The position numbers and the translations under genes are program-made. The notes beneath the pieces were generated by a model. That model did no database searches. It saw only the letters and a list, made by a program, of their open reading frames with translations, and had not been told where the DNA came from. From positions 62,001-126,000 of the forward strand of contig NZ_PQGD01000004.1 of the NCBI RefSeq assembly GCF_002915575.1: a stretch of 64,000 bases of DNA, written 5' to 3'. Positions 46,404 through 56,476 of this stretch are shown here, in pieces; position 1 is the stretch's first letter; each line of letters begins with the position of its first letter. This DNA is from Superficieibacter electus. GTDB taxonomy: Bacteria > Pseudomonadota > Gammaproteobacteria > Enterobacterales > Enterobacteriaceae.

Positions 46404-47096
46404 ATGAAAACCATAGGCTTACTGGGCGGTATGAGCTGGGAATCAACGATTCCTTATTACCGATTAATCAATGAAGGGGTTAAACAGCGGCTTGGCGGGT
46501 TGCATTCTGCGAGCCTGCTACTGCACAGTGTGGACTTTCACGACATTGAAGCGTGCCAGGCCAGCGGCGAGTGGGAAAAGGCCGGGGAGATGCTGGCGCA
46601 GGCGGCAGAAGGGCTGGCGCGCGCCGGAGCCGAAGGTATTGTGCTGTGTACCAACACCATGCATAAAGTGGCGAGTCAGATAGAAGCGCGCTGTTCACTG
46701 CCCTTTTTACATATTGCCGATGCGACCGGACGCGCCATTGAAAAACAGAACCTGCGACGCGTGGCGTTGCTTGGCACCCGCTATACCATGGAGCAGGACT
46801 TTTACCGTGGCCGTCTCGAGCAGCAATTTGCCATTGAAACCCCGATCCCGGAAGCGGAGGACCGTCTGCGTATCAATCAGATTATCTTTGATGAATTATG
46901 CCTCGGGACTTTTTGCGAAACATCACGTGAGTACTATCTTCGGGTCATTCAGCAGCTGGCAGAGCAGGGCGCGGAAGGGGTGATTTTTGGCTGCACCGAA
47001 ATTGGCCTGCTGGTGCCTGCTGAACTCAGTCCGATTCCGGTATTTGATACCGCCGCTATTCACGCGGCGGATGCGGTGGATTTTATGCTTTCCTGA
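46404..47096 (+). CDS. ygeA: Broad-specificity amino acid racemase YgeA
   Basis: 230 residues, Asp/Glu/hydantoin racemase fold with catalytic Cys pair in CTNTMHKV and [10 protein letters not shown]. In E. coli it racemises homoserine and other amino acids. Convergent with lysR, overlapping by 14 bases at the 3' ends. Confidence 0.95.
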   Translation: MKTIGLLGGMSWESTIPYYRLINEGVKQRLGGLHSASLLLHSVDFHDIEACQASGEWEKAGEMLAQAAEGLARAGAEGIVLCTNTMHKVASQIEARCSLPFLHIADATGRAIEKQNLRRVALLGTRYTMEQDFYRGRLEQQFAIETPIPEAEDRLRINQIIFDELCLGTFCETSREYYLRVIQQLAEQGAEGVIFGCTEIGLLVPAELSPIPVFDTAAIHAADAVDFMLS

Positions 47097-48009
47097 GAAT
47101 AGCCTCCAGGGGGACGGTAATAAGCGGCAGGCTGGCTTTCAGGTGAGTAGTAAACGCCTCAACCAGCGCTGAAGCCGGGCGGTGCAGCGGGCGGATCAGG
47201 CTGACGGTAAAAGGAACGTCGATGCTAAAGGGCCGCACCGCCACTCCGGTTCCCGCATAATCCAGTGCGGTCAGCGGGTTGACGATGGAGATCCCCACCC
47301 CAGCACGCACCAGCGCGCAAATCGATGCGGCGCTGTGGGTTTCCACCACCATCCGGCGTTTTATCTGCTGCTCGTTGAACAGGCTATCAAGGAGCTGACG
47401 ATAACTGTCGCTGCGCGACAAGCTGATATAATTTTCACCGTGAAAATCGGCTGGTGTTAGCAGCGTACGAGCCGTTAACGGGTGATCCAGTGGAAGCACA
47501 CAAACTTCATTAAGGGTCAGTAGCGGCATACGTTCAGTACCCGCCGGGGTATGCAGCGTTTCAGTAAGCCCTAAATCGTGACGCTGTGCCGAGAGCCACT
47601 CTTCCAGCAACGGCGACTCCTGCGGCACAATATTCAGGCTCAAATCCGGGTAGCGAGCCAGAAAAGGCTGGAGCAGGCGCGGTAAAAAAGACTGCGAAAA
47701 CACCGGCAGGCAGACGATAGACAGCTCTCCCTGACGAAATTCGCGCAATCCCTCCGCCGCGCTGACAATCCGATCCAGTCCGTACCATGAGCGTTGCACC
47801 TCTTCAAACAGCCGCAGCCCTTGCACTGTCGGATGCAACCGGCCGCGGGTACGTTCAAACAGGGTTAACCCTAGTACCTTTTCAAAGCGCGCCAGTTCCC
47901 GGCTGACCGTTGGCTGCGAGGTATGCAGCATCTGCGCGGCCTCGGTAAGATTGCCGGTAGTCATTACCGCATGAAAAATCTCAATATGACGTAAATTGAC
48001 GGCGGGCAT
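47083..48009 (-). CDS. lysR: LysR, activator of lysA
   Basis: 308 residues from ATG 48009 (GGAG ahead). N-terminal HTH ([20 protein letters not shown]) and effector domain; founding LysR-family member, activates lysA when DAP is available and lysine is scarce. Divergent from lysA with 115 bases between, the E. coli layout. Confidence 0.96.
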   Translation of the reverse strand: MPAVNLRHIEIFHAVMTTGNLTEAAQMLHTSQPTVSRELARFEKVLGLTLFERTRGRLHPTVQGLRLFEEVQRSWYGLDRIVSAAEGLREFRQGELSIVCLPVFSQSFLPRLLQPFLARYPDLSLNIVPQESPLLEEWLSAQRHDLGLTETLHTPAGTERMPLLTLNEVCVLPLDHPLTARTLLTPADFHGENYISLSRSDSYRQLLDSLFNEQQIKRRMVVETHSAASICALVRAGVGISIVNPLTALDYAGTGVAVRPFSIDVPFTVSLIRPLHRPASALVEAFTTHLKASLPLITVPLEAILRKA

Positions 48010-48124
48010 GGCGACTCCAGTGGAAGGAAACCATATCATTTTTGCATAGAGTCACGATAAAACGATATTTTTTATTGGTATCGCGCTGTGGCGTAATGGT
48101 AAAAACCTCTGAAGGGAGTCACCT

Positions 48125-49387
48125 ATGCCACGCGATCTGCACACTACCGACAGCGATTTAAACGCTGAAAATCTGTTACGTCTTCCCGCTGAATTTGGCT
48201 GCCCGGTCTGGGTCTACGATGCACAGATCATTCGCCGTCAGATTGCCCTGCTGAGCCGCTTCGACGTAGTGCGTTTTGCACAAAAGGCCTGCTCAAATAT
48301 TCATATTCTGCGTCTGATGCGTGAGCAGGGGGTGAAGGTGGATTCAGTGTCGCTGGGCGAAATCGAGCGCGCGCTGGCGGCAGGTTACGATCCGCAAACT
48401 CACCCGGACGATATTGTGTTTACCGCCGATCTTATCGATCGCGCGACGCTGGCACGGGTGCATGAATTGCAGATCCCCGTCAATGCCGGGTCGATTGATA
48501 TGATCGAACAACTGGGGCAGGTCTCTCCCGGCCATCGCGTCTGGCTACGGGTGAATCCGGGTTTCGGACACGGGCACAGCCAGAAAACCAACACCGGTGG
48601 TGAAAACAGCAAACACGGGATCTGGTATGCGGATCTGCCGGCCGCGCTGGCAACGGTCCGCCAGTATGGGCTGCATCTGGTCGGCATTCATATGCATATT
48701 GGCTCCGGCGTGGATTACGCCCATCTGGAACAGGTGTGCGGTGCGATGGTGCAGCAGGTGATCGATGCCGATCAGGATCTGGAGGCCATTTCAGCGGGCG
48801 GCGGGTTGTCGATCCCTTACCGCGAAGGCGATGAGACAATCGATACCGATCACTATTTCGGCCTGTGGAACGCGGCGCGGGAGCAGATTGCCCGCCATCT
48901 CGGCCATCCGGTCACCCTGGAAATTGAGCCGGGACGTTTTCTGGTTGCTGAATCCGGGGTGCTGGTTTCGCAGGTACGAAGCGTCAAAGCGATGGGCAGC
49001 AGACATTTTGTGCTCATCGACGCCGGGTTTAACGACCTGATGCGCCCGGCGATGTACGGCAGCTATCACCACATCAGCGCACTGGCCGCTGACGGACGGG
49101 ATCTGCGTGACGCGCCGCTGCTGGAGACGGTAGTGGCCGGGCCGCTGTGTGAGTCGGGCGATGTGTTTACCCAGCAAGAGGGCGGGAAAGTGGAAACTCG
49201 CGCGTTGCCTGCGGTCGCGCCGGGTGATTATCTGGTTCTCCACGACACCGGCGCTTATGGCGCGTCAATGTCGTCCAACTACAATAGCCGACCACTGCTG
49301 CCGGAAGTGCTGTTTGACGGCGGACACGCGCGTTTGATCCGCCGCCGTCAGACCATTGATGAACTGCTGGCGCTGGAGTTGCTTTGA
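48125..49387 (+). CDS. lysA: Diaminopimelate decarboxylase
   Basis: Last step of lysine synthesis, PLP enzyme. 420 residues; PLP-Lys in VRFAQKACSN, GGG phosphate loop in SAGGGLSIPY, EPGRF, and CESGDVFTQ near the C-terminus. Regulated by the divergent LysR. Its 3' end overlaps by 40 bases the 3' end of the LacI-family gene on the other strand. Confidence 0.97.
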   Translation: MPRDLHTTDSDLNAENLLRLPAEFGCPVWVYDAQIIRRQIALLSRFDVVRFAQKACSNIHILRLMREQGVKVDSVSLGEIERALAAGYDPQTHPDDIVFTADLIDRATLARVHELQIPVNAGSIDMIEQLGQVSPGHRVWLRVNPGFGHGHSQKTNTGGENSKHGIWYADLPAALATVRQYGLHLVGIHMHIGSGVDYAHLEQVCGAMVQQVIDADQDLEAISAGGGLSIPYREGDETIDTDHYFGLWNAAREQIARHLGHPVTLEIEPGRFLVAESGVLVSQVRSVKAMGSRHFVLIDAGFNDLMRPAMYGSYHHISALAADGRDLRDAPLLETVVAGPLCESGDVFTQQEGGKVETRALPAVAPGDYLVLHDTGAYGASMSSNYNSRPLLPEVLFDGGHARLIRRRQTIDELLALELL

Positions 49388-50394
49388 TTGAAATACGGTC
49401 CTGTGCTGACCGAGTCGCGCAGGATTAATTTACCGGTGAAAGGCGGGATCGGCTCCAGTGGATCGCCGCTCACCAGCTTCATTGCCTGATCGATAGCAGT
49501 GGCAATCATCGTGTCGATAGGCAGGTAAACGGTGGAAAGCCCCGGTTCCAGCCAGCGAGCGCTGGGGGCATCGTCAAAGCCGAACAGCGAAATATCCTGC
49601 GGAATATGCAGCCCCGCCTGATGCACCGCTTTTGACGCCCCTAATGCCATATCGTCGTTACAGGTAAATAGCGCGCTGAATTTTACCTCTTCCGCCAGTA
49701 ATTCCTGACACAGCTCATAGCCGCGCGTCATGCTGGCATCACCGTATTTGATTTTTCCCTCGTCCAGAGGAATGCCGTGCTTTTCCAGCGCCTGGCGATA
49801 ACCCATCAACCGCGCTTTGCCGGTCGGGGTGTGGATCGGAACGGTAATACAGGCGATGTCCCGATGGCCCTGACAAATCAGATACTCCACCGCCTGAAAC
49901 GCGGCGTCCTGCTGCTCGAAGAACACGCAGCGTTCGCGCGCGGAGCTGACATCGCGGTTAATGATCACCAGCGGCATCGGCAGTGACGTAATGAGGGAGG
50001 TCATCGTCTTCTCGCTCATAAAGCGGGTATAGAGCACGATGGCGTCACAGTGGCGGTCCGCCAGCATCTGCACCGCCTGCTCCTCACACTCCGGCATGTC
50101 GTGCCCGTCGGTCACAATCAACTGCTTGCCATAGGATTCCGTCTGACGTGCGGCCTGTTGTAGCAGACGACCAAAATAAAAACCATCAAAGGTTGAGACC
50201 ACCAGACCAATGCTGTTGCTGGTGCGGTTCGCCAGCGAGCGGGCAAGAAAATTAGGGCGATAGCCCAGCTCTTCCATGGCCTTAAACACCTGCTGACGGG
50301 TGCTTTCTTTAACCTGTCCTGTGCCGTTCAGTACGCGCGAAACCGTCGCTTTCGAGACCCCGGCGCGTAGTGAGACATCCAGCATTGTTGCCAT
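49348..50394 (-). CDS. LacI-family regulator (AscG-like)
   Basis: 348 residues: N-terminal HTH (MLDVSLRAGVSKATVSRVLN) and sugar-binding core (NSIGLVVSTFDGFYF; FTCNDDMALGASKAV; SLFGFDDAPSARWLEPGLS). More like AscG than GalR, so a beta-glucoside-type effector is likely. Last gene of the minus-strand unit after the family-5 ABC transporter; likely local repressor of this island. The Ser-rich tail (NSSASSSSMV) lies antisense to the lysA 3' end. Confidence 0.9.
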   Translation of the reverse strand: MATMLDVSLRAGVSKATVSRVLNGTGQVKESTRQQVFKAMEELGYRPNFLARSLANRTSNSIGLVVSTFDGFYFGRLLQQAARQTESYGKQLIVTDGHDMPECEEQAVQMLADRHCDAIVLYTRFMSEKTMTSLITSLPMPLVIINRDVSSARERCVFFEQQDAAFQAVEYLICQGHRDIACITVPIHTPTGKARLMGYRQALEKHGIPLDEGKIKYGDASMTRGYELCQELLAEEVKFSALFTCNDDMALGASKAVHQAGLHIPQDISLFGFDDAPSARWLEPGLSTVYLPIDTMIATAIDQAMKLVSGDPLEPIPPFTGKLILRDSVSTGPYFNQSNSSASSSSMV

Positions 50395-50533
50395 TATATG
50401 TTCCTGATGCCACGTGATTACCGCAGTTTAACATAGACATTGTGGGGAAAAAGAACGCGTGCTCCAGGATTGTACTTTGATCAACATTCCTCCCGGCAAC
50501 CACGCCTTTCGTGGTCGCTGGCGGATAAAATGC

Positions 50534-51502
50534 TCAGGTATTGACCAGATGGCAGGCCACACGATGGCCATCTGCCACTTCCCGTAGCGTCGGGATCTCA
50601 CTGCGACAGCGCGCCACGGCATATGGGCAGCGGGAAGAAAAACGGCAGCCGGAAGGGGGACGTGATGGATCGGGAATTTCTCCGCGCACCGCCGCGACCG
50701 GAGCACGGCCCGGTTCCAGCGTGGGTACGGCGGCCAGCAGCGCCTGCGTATAAGGATGGAGCGGCTGACTGAACAGTGCGTCGCGGCTGGCGGTTTCGAC
50801 CAGCTGGCCCAAATACATCACCGCCACGTCATCGCACAGATGTTCCACTACGCCCAAATCGTGAGAGATGAACAGAAACGTTACGCCGCGATCGTCGCGT
50901 AAATCGGAGAACAGGTTGATGATTTGCGCCTGTATCGAGACATCCAGCGCCGAGATCGGTTCGTCGGCAATAATAAAATCCGGGTTCAGGATCAACGCTC
51001 TCGCAATGCCGATGCGCTGGCGCTGGCCACCGGAAAACTCGTGCGGGAAGCGGTTATAGTGTTGTGCTGATAAACCGCATATTTTCATGACCTCAATGAC
51101 TTTCTCGCGCAATTCGCGACGGGTGCAGAGTTTGTGCTCCAGCATGGCTTCGCCGATGGCATCGCCGACGCGGATGCGCGGGTTTAGCGAACTGTACGGG
51201 TCCTGAAACACCAGTTGGATCTTCGGGCGCAGCGCACGCAGTTCGCGGGCGGAGAGAGCGTGCAGATCCTGACCGCGATATTTTACGCTGCCCGCCGTTT
51301 TGTCATACAGCCCAAGTAACGTGCGTCCGACGGTGGTTTTGCCGCTGCCGGATTCACCGACCAGACCAAAAATTGTGCCCTGGCGAATGCTAAAGCTGAC
51401 GCCATCGACAGCGCGTAGCTGCCCGGTTTCCTGACCAAACAGGCCGTCACGCAGTGGAAAATGCTTTTTCAGCCCCTCCACTTCAATCAGATAATCGCTC
51501 AT
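50534..51502 (-). CDS. Oligopeptide-type ABC ATPase (DppF/OppF-like)
   Basis: 322 residues from ATG 51502, overlapping the previous gene by 4 bases (ATGA). Walker [15 protein letters not shown], signature [14 protein letters not shown], Walker [13 protein letters not shown]; Cys-rich C-terminus ([17 protein letters not shown]) typical of OppF/DppF. With the permeases and binding protein, likely imports beta-linked oligosaccharides or oligopeptides. Confidence 0.92.
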   Translation of the reverse strand: MSDYLIEVEGLKKHFPLRDGLFGQETGQLRAVDGVSFSIRQGTIFGLVGESGSGKTTVGRTLLGLYDKTAGSVKYRGQDLHALSARELRALRPKIQLVFQDPYSSLNPRIRVGDAIGEAMLEHKLCTRRELREKVIEVMKICGLSAQHYNRFPHEFSGGQRQRIGIARALILNPDFIIADEPISALDVSIQAQIINLFSDLRDDRGVTFLFISHDLGVVEHLCDDVAVMYLGQLVETASRDALFSQPLHPYTQALLAAVPTLEPGRAPVAAVRGEIPDPSRPPSGCRFSSRCPYAVARCRSEIPTLREVADGHRVACHLVNT

Positions 51503-52479
51503 GGCATCGCCTCCGGTAAGCCACTGTAAAAACACGCCGCCTGCCGCGTCTGGCCGACCAGCGGTGGCACGCCCTGACGGCAGCGGTCGGTGGCACGCGC
51601 GCAGCGATCGCTGAAGGCACAATAAGGCGGCAACGCGGCCAGATCCGGTACCTGGCCGGGAATGGAGTACAAACGGCGACGACGCTGACCGGGCACTGGA
51701 CGCGAGGCGATCAACCCCTGCGTATAAGGGTGAAGCGGCTCGCGCAGGACCTCCGCCGTGGCCCCCTGTTCGACAATGCGCCCGGCATACATCACCACCA
51801 CGCGCTCCGCCATCTGGGCGATAACGCCGAGATCGTGGGTGATCAGCATTAACGCCATGTGATGGTCGCGCGCCTGCTCGCGCAGCAGGCTGAGGATCTG
51901 CGCCTGTACCGTGACGTCCAGCGCGGTCGTCGGTTCGTCGGCAATCAGCAGTTTCGGCTGGCAGCTTAACGCCATCGCAATCATCACCCGCTGGAGCATA
52001 CCGCCTGAGAGCTGGTGCGGATAACTGCTCATCAGGCTTTCCGCCCGCGCAAGACCCACCTCGGTAAGTTGCTGGATCGCGTGTTGCCAGGCGACTTTCG
52101 GCGATTCGCCACGATGACGAATTACAGGCTCACATAGCTGATCGCCAATGGTCAGCACCGGGTTAAGGGCGCTCATCGGCTCCTGAAAGATCATCGCCAG
52201 CTCGTTACCGCGAATATCCGCCATCTGTGCGGGCTTGAGGCGTAAAAGATCGCGACCCTGAAAACGAATTTCTCCGCCGTCGAGACGCGCCGCCTGTGGC
52301 GGCAGTAAACCCATCAGTGACATGGCTGTCACGCTTTTGCCACAGCCTGACTCGCCGACCACGCCCACGGTTTGCCCGGCGTTGATAGCGAATGAAACGT
52401 CCTGAACTGCCCGCACGCGGCCTTGTTCGGCGGCAAACGACACGCAGAGACGATCAAAGCTAATTAACGGCTCGCTCAT
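51499..52479 (-). CDS. Oligopeptide-type ABC ATPase (DppD/OppD-like)
   Basis: 326 residues from ATG 52479 (overlap ATGA with the permease). Walker [15 protein letters not shown], signature [15 protein letters not shown], Walker [13 protein letters not shown]; Cys motif [10 protein letters not shown] at the C-terminus. Second ATPase of the heteromer. Confidence 0.92.
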   Translation of the reverse strand: MSEPLISFDRLCVSFAAEQGRVRAVQDVSFAINAGQTVGVVGESGCGKSVTAMSLMGLLPPQAARLDGGEIRFQGRDLLRLKPAQMADIRGNELAMIFQEPMSALNPVLTIGDQLCEPVIRHRGESPKVAWQHAIQQLTEVGLARAESLMSSYPHQLSGGMLQRVMIAMALSCQPKLLIADEPTTALDVTVQAQILSLLREQARDHHMALMLITHDLGVIAQMAERVVVMYAGRIVEQGATAEVLREPLHPYTQGLIASRPVPGQRRRRLYSIPGQVPDLAALPPYCAFSDRCARATDRCRQGVPPLVGQTRQAACFYSGLPEAMP

Positions 52480-53423
52480 TTCAGGCTCCGTTTCATTTTC
52501 GGATCGAGCGCATCGCGCAGACCGTCGCCCAGCACGTTGATGGCGATTACCGTAATAAAAATGGCGATCCCCGGCGGCATCCATAGCCACGGGCGGCGCT
52601 GAAAGTCGATCAGACTGTTAGCGGCATCCATCATATTGCCCCACGATGGCGTGGGCGGGACCACGCCAAGGCCGAGGTAGCTTAACGCCGACTCGCTGAG
52701 AATGGCGTTCGCCACCGCCATTGTTGCCATCACCACCAGAATCGGGATGGTATTAGGCAACAGATGGCCGAACAGGCGGCGGCGCGCCGACAGTCCCAGC
52801 ACCCGGGTTGCCAGCATAAAATCGCGCTCGCGCAGGGAAAGAATTTGGCCACGCACCAGCCGCGCCAGCTTTGGCCACTCCAGCAGGCTCAGCATGATAA
52901 TCACCATATAAATGCGCGAGTCCGGGGAAAAATCCAGCTCCGAGAGCATGGCTCCGGCGACGATGAGCAGCGGCAGACTGGGGATCGTCATCACCAGATC
53001 CGCCAGCCGCATGATCAGCTTGTCAGTAATGCCGCCCACGTAGCCTGACACCGCACCGAGTAAATAGCCGAGCGTCACCGACAGCAGCATGGTCAGCAGG
53101 CCAATAATTAATGAAATGCGCCCGGCCAGCAGCAGGCGGGTATACACGTCGCGGCCAAGAAAATCGGTACCGAGCCAGTGCTCTGCGCCCGGCGGTTTGT
53201 TGATCATCAGCACATCGGTGGCGTCATCTTTCCATGGCGACCAGAGCGGACCCAGCACGCACCAGAAAGCCATCACCATCAGGATGACCAGACATAACAT
53301 GGCAAGCGGGTTGCGCCGCAGCGTGCGCCACGCCTGACGCCACGGAGACGGCGTGACCTGCGAGAGCGCCGCAATGTCCGCTTTACGCAGGCGGCGTTGC
53401 GTTGAGAACAGAGAACTGAACAT
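52476..53423 (-). CDS. ABC permease (DppC/OppC-like)
   Basis: 315 residues from ATG 53423, starting in a TAATG overlap with the DppB-like stop. About six helices, N-terminal cytoplasmic segment before ITLVILMV-like helix 1, and ABC-interface region SARRRLFGHLLPNTIP. Confidence 0.92.
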   Translation of the reverse strand: MFSSLFSTQRRLRKADIAALSQVTPSPWRQAWRTLRRNPLAMLCLVILMVMAFWCVLGPLWSPWKDDATDVLMINKPPGAEHWLGTDFLGRDVYTRLLLAGRISLIIGLLTMLLSVTLGYLLGAVSGYVGGITDKLIMRLADLVMTIPSLPLLIVAGAMLSELDFSPDSRIYMVIIMLSLLEWPKLARLVRGQILSLRERDFMLATRVLGLSARRRLFGHLLPNTIPILVVMATMAVANAILSESALSYLGLGVVPPTPSWGNMMDAANSLIDFQRRPWLWMPPGIAIFITVIAINVLGDGLRDALDPKMKRSLK

Positions 53424-54382
53424 TACGATTTCACCCGAATGCGCGGGTCGGCCCACGCGTAAAGCACGTCGGCAAGCAGGTTGCCGATAATGGTTAATAC
53501 CGCCAGGAACAGGGTAAAGCCCATCAGCACCGGATAGTCGCGGGCCGCCAGCGAATCAATATGAATATGTCCGGCACCTGGCCAGTTAAACACTTTTTCG
53601 GTAATGATGGCCCCGGAGAACAGCCCCGGTAGCTCAAAGCCGAGCAGGGTGATAATCGGCAGCAGCGCATTGCGCAGCGCGTGTTTAAAAATCACCGTCC
53701 GCTCGCGCAGCCCTTTAGCGCGGGCGGTACGGATAAAATCCATCTTCACCACGTCGAGCATACTGGCGCGGAAATAGCGCGTCAGACTACCCGCCTGCAG
53801 CATCACCAACGCCAGCACCGGCAGGATCAAATGCGCCGCCACCTGCATCATCCACGCCCAGCCGCTGTCGTCGCTGCCGGTATTGGTCATGCCGCCCACC
53901 GGCAACCAGTGCAGATCGACTGCGAACCACTTAATCAGCAGCAGACAAAGGAAAAAGGTCGGGAACGACATGGCGGCGAATACCCCCACGCTGACCAGAT
54001 GATCGAACAGCGAGTTAGGTTTCAACGCCGAGACAATACCGACTGCCAGACCGATGCCCCAGTAAAACACCAGCGCCACGCTGGCCAGCAAAAATGAGTT
54101 CCAGATGTACTGGTTTAAAAGCTGGCTGACCGGGATTTGATACTGCAAGGAAAACCCTAAATCGCCCTGCGCAAGCTGGCCCAGCCAGTGCAGATAGCGG
54201 CTCAGTAGTGGCTGGTCGAGGCCATAAATCGCTTTCAGCTCGGCGGCCCGGGCGGCAGTCAGCGTGATGTTGCCGTCGATAAAGTCACCGGGCGTTTTGG
54301 CGAACAGCATAAAAATAATAAACGAGGCGAGCAACAGCATCGGCAGGGTTTGCAGCAGCCGCCGCAGGATAAAATTTCTCAT
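53423..54382 (-). CDS. ABC permease (DppB/OppB-like)
   Basis: 319 residues from ATG 54382. Helix 1 LLQTLPMLLLASFIIFMLF; FIRTARAKGLRERTVIFKHALRNALLP is the EAA-like coupling region of the DppB class. Next to the family-5 binding protein. Confidence 0.92.
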   Translation of the reverse strand: MRNFILRRLLQTLPMLLLASFIIFMLFAKTPGDFIDGNITLTAARAAELKAIYGLDQPLLSRYLHWLGQLAQGDLGFSLQYQIPVSQLLNQYIWNSFLLASVALVFYWGIGLAVGIVSALKPNSLFDHLVSVGVFAAMSFPTFFLCLLLIKWFAVDLHWLPVGGMTNTGSDDSGWAWMMQVAAHLILPVLALVMLQAGSLTRYFRASMLDVVKMDFIRTARAKGLRERTVIFKHALRNALLPIITLLGFELPGLFSGAIITEKVFNWPGAGHIHIDSLAARDYPVLMGFTLFLAVLTIIGNLLADVLYAWADPRIRVKS

Positions 54383-54435
54383 GGTTTTCTCACGGCCGCC
54401 GCCCGGCTGAAGGGGCGGCGGCGAGGATGACGGCA

Positions 54436-56139
54436 CTATTTAACGATTTTCACATCCGGCAGGCTGCCGGTCAGACCGTTGTAAATATCGGGCTTAAAGC
54501 CGGTAACGCGGGCGCTGCTGGCAGAAAGAATTTTCCGGTTGCCCAGCAGGATGACCGGCGGATCTTCCGCCAGCACTTTGTAGAGCTGGTGGTAAATGGG
54601 TTTGCGTTTTTCCACATCCAGCGTGGCGTTGCCCTCGTTGATGAGCTTATCAACTTGCGGATTGTTATAGCCTGACTCTTTCGCTTCGGTACTGTAGAAA
54701 TCCCACACCCCGTCGTGCGGATCGTTCAGGGTGCTGGTGCTGAACGATGCCAGATCGTAATTACCGGATTTGCGCTGCGCCATCAGGGCGTTGAAGTCAA
54801 CGACCTGCGGTTTTAATACCACCCCAATCTGCTGCCAGTTTTCTTTGGCGATGGGGATCAGCGCGTCGTTGAGCACTTTTTTGCTCACCAACAGCGTCAG
54901 TTCAAGGCGTTTCCCCTCTTTCACCCGGATGCCGTCGGGACCGGCTTTCCAGCCCGCCTCATCCAGCAGCTTTTTCGCCTGTGCCGGATCGTATTTATAC
55001 GGATTCACCCCCTGCGGGTTATACGCCCAGGAAATCGGCGCGATGGGTTCAATCGCCACGCTGCCATAGCCCTGATACACCACATCAATAAGCTTCTGAC
55101 GGTCGAGGCCATAAATTAGTGCCTGCCGTACTTTGGCATCCTTAAGGGCAGGGCGGCGGACGTTAAATTCCACTTCGCTGTAATCGCTGGAGCCGTACAG
55201 GTTAATGTTGGCAAAGCCCAGCAACTTAAGCTGTTCAATATCGTCCGGGCGCGAGGTGAACGCGTCGTAATCCGTCTCGCCGGTCTGGAATAGCTGGAAA
55301 TTCGTCGATGGATTAGTCACACGATAGATAAAACGTGGCGTCGGTGGCGTACCGCGCCAGAAATGCGGATTGGCGTGGAAACGGATCTCCTGGCCGGGAA
55401 TGTACTTATCATAGATATAAGGACCGTTACCCAGCGGCTTGCCGTGCAGGGTACGCAGGTAATCAAGATTGCCGCGCTGATAATTCTTGCCGTAATACGC
55501 TTTCGACAGGACCGGTCCGCCAATTTTGGCAAGCGTGGTCGCGCCTGGCTGAGTGGTGGTCACTTCAATGGTCAGCGGGTCGATGACGTTCAGGCCGCTG
55601 ACGCTATCTGCTTTACCGGCTTTGTATTCCGCGCCACCGGCAATATTGGCCAGCGTAATATCGGTATCGCCGTCATATTTCGGATCGGACAATACGGTCA
55701 ACGTAAAGGCGACGTCTTCAGCCGTAAGCGGTGAACCGTCGCTAAACGTCAGGTTTGGGCGCAGCTTAATGGTATAAACTTTGCCGTCCGGGCTTACCGT
55801 CCAGCTCTCCGCGAGACCCGGCACCAGTTTACCCTGGCTGTCCCAGTCAATCAGACGCGAAAAGATAACGTTGGTGACGTTTTCATCCCAGCCGTTGACA
55901 AAGAAGTAGGGGTTGAAAATCCCCTGCGGTTCAGAGATGCCCGCGACGACCGTATCCTTACGCAGCTTCGCCGCCGCCGGAACCTGGCTGGCGTCGGTGG
56001 CCGGCGTGATCCCTTCTTTGAGCACATCGTCCGCACTGGCGAGGGAGGAAAAGGCGACTGCGCCGCCGAGCAGCGCGATGTGCAGGGCACGCGTAAAGCG
56101 CGCAGGTGTTGTGGTGTGCGATTTCAGTAACCTGGTCAA
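54436..56139 (-). CDS. Family-5 extracellular solute-binding protein
   Basis: 567 residues from TTG 56139 (GAGGGAAC site 5 bases ahead); an open frame of 74 codons upstream is not used. Signal peptide RALHIALLGGAVAFSSLASA, cleavage before DDVLK. SBP_bac_5 signatures: GLAESWTVSPDGKVYTIKL, FSDGSPLTAEDVAFT. Such proteins bind oligopeptides or cello-oligosaccharides; beside GH1 and a PTS IIC, an oligosaccharide is likely. Confidence 0.9.
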   Translation of the reverse strand: MTRLLKSHTTTPARFTRALHIALLGGAVAFSSLASADDVLKEGITPATDASQVPAAAKLRKDTVVAGISEPQGIFNPYFFVNGWDENVTNVIFSRLIDWDSQGKLVPGLAESWTVSPDGKVYTIKLRPNLTFSDGSPLTAEDVAFTLTVLSDPKYDGDTDITLANIAGGAEYKAGKADSVSGLNVIDPLTIEVTTTQPGATTLAKIGGPVLSKAYYGKNYQRGNLDYLRTLHGKPLGNGPYIYDKYIPGQEIRFHANPHFWRGTPPTPRFIYRVTNPSTNFQLFQTGETDYDAFTSRPDDIEQLKLLGFANINLYGSSDYSEVEFNVRRPALKDAKVRQALIYGLDRQKLIDVVYQGYGSVAIEPIAPISWAYNPQGVNPYKYDPAQAKKLLDEAGWKAGPDGIRVKEGKRLELTLLVSKKVLNDALIPIAKENWQQIGVVLKPQVVDFNALMAQRKSGNYDLASFSTSTLNDPHDGVWDFYSTEAKESGYNNPQVDKLINEGNATLDVEKRKPIYHQLYKVLAEDPPVILLGNRKILSASSARVTGFKPDIYNGLTGSLPDVKIVK

Positions 56140-56310
56140 ATGAGTTCCCTCGTCAGATAAGTGCGGTAAGCATTTACAAATAATGACGAACGATAAGAGC
56201 CGTCCCGCACCCTGTCTAACAACGAAAAACGATGGGTTATAGCGATTTAACCTTAGAAAAATAGTGGCAAAGCATTGTCTGAAAATGACAAAGGTAAGAG
56301 GGGGATTTAA

Positions 56311-56326
56311 TGTGGTATGCCAATAT
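56311..56326. promoter_or_regulatory. UxuR/ExuR-like operator 1
   Basis: TGTGGTATGCCAATAT, core TGGTATGCCA at 56313-56322, is close to the TTGGTATACCAA operator of the UxuR/ExuR GntR subfamily. It lies 172 bases ahead of the binding protein start. Confidence 0.65.
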
Positions 56327-56404
56327 GCAGAAAAGGGGCTATCTGGAATACCTTTCACCATCTTGCGACGTTAATCACAGAACTTTTGCCGCCACCTGAC
56401 TATT

Positions 56405-56418
56405 TTTGGTATGCCAAA
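56405..56418. promoter_or_regulatory. UxuR/ExuR-like operator 2
   Basis: TTTGGTATGCCAAA, an inverted repeat TTTGG-N4-CCAAA, core TGGTATGCCA at 56407-56416, 59 bases ahead of the PTS IIC start. It shares the exact 10-base core with operator 1 (94 bases apart). Confidence 0.7.
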
Positions 56419-56476
56419 TGGGCGTTAGCTGTCCCCATTTCGATAACAGGTCCCTAAAATTCTGAGGTAATACCCG

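Larger units (their letters stand above)
56140..56476. promoter_or_regulatory. Divergent control region of the carbohydrate island
   Basis: 337 bases between the binding protein start and the PTS IIC start, holding two near-perfect TGGTATGCCA operators (see next entries) and a weaker TGGAATACCT at 56344. It should carry both divergent promoters. Confidence 0.7.
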
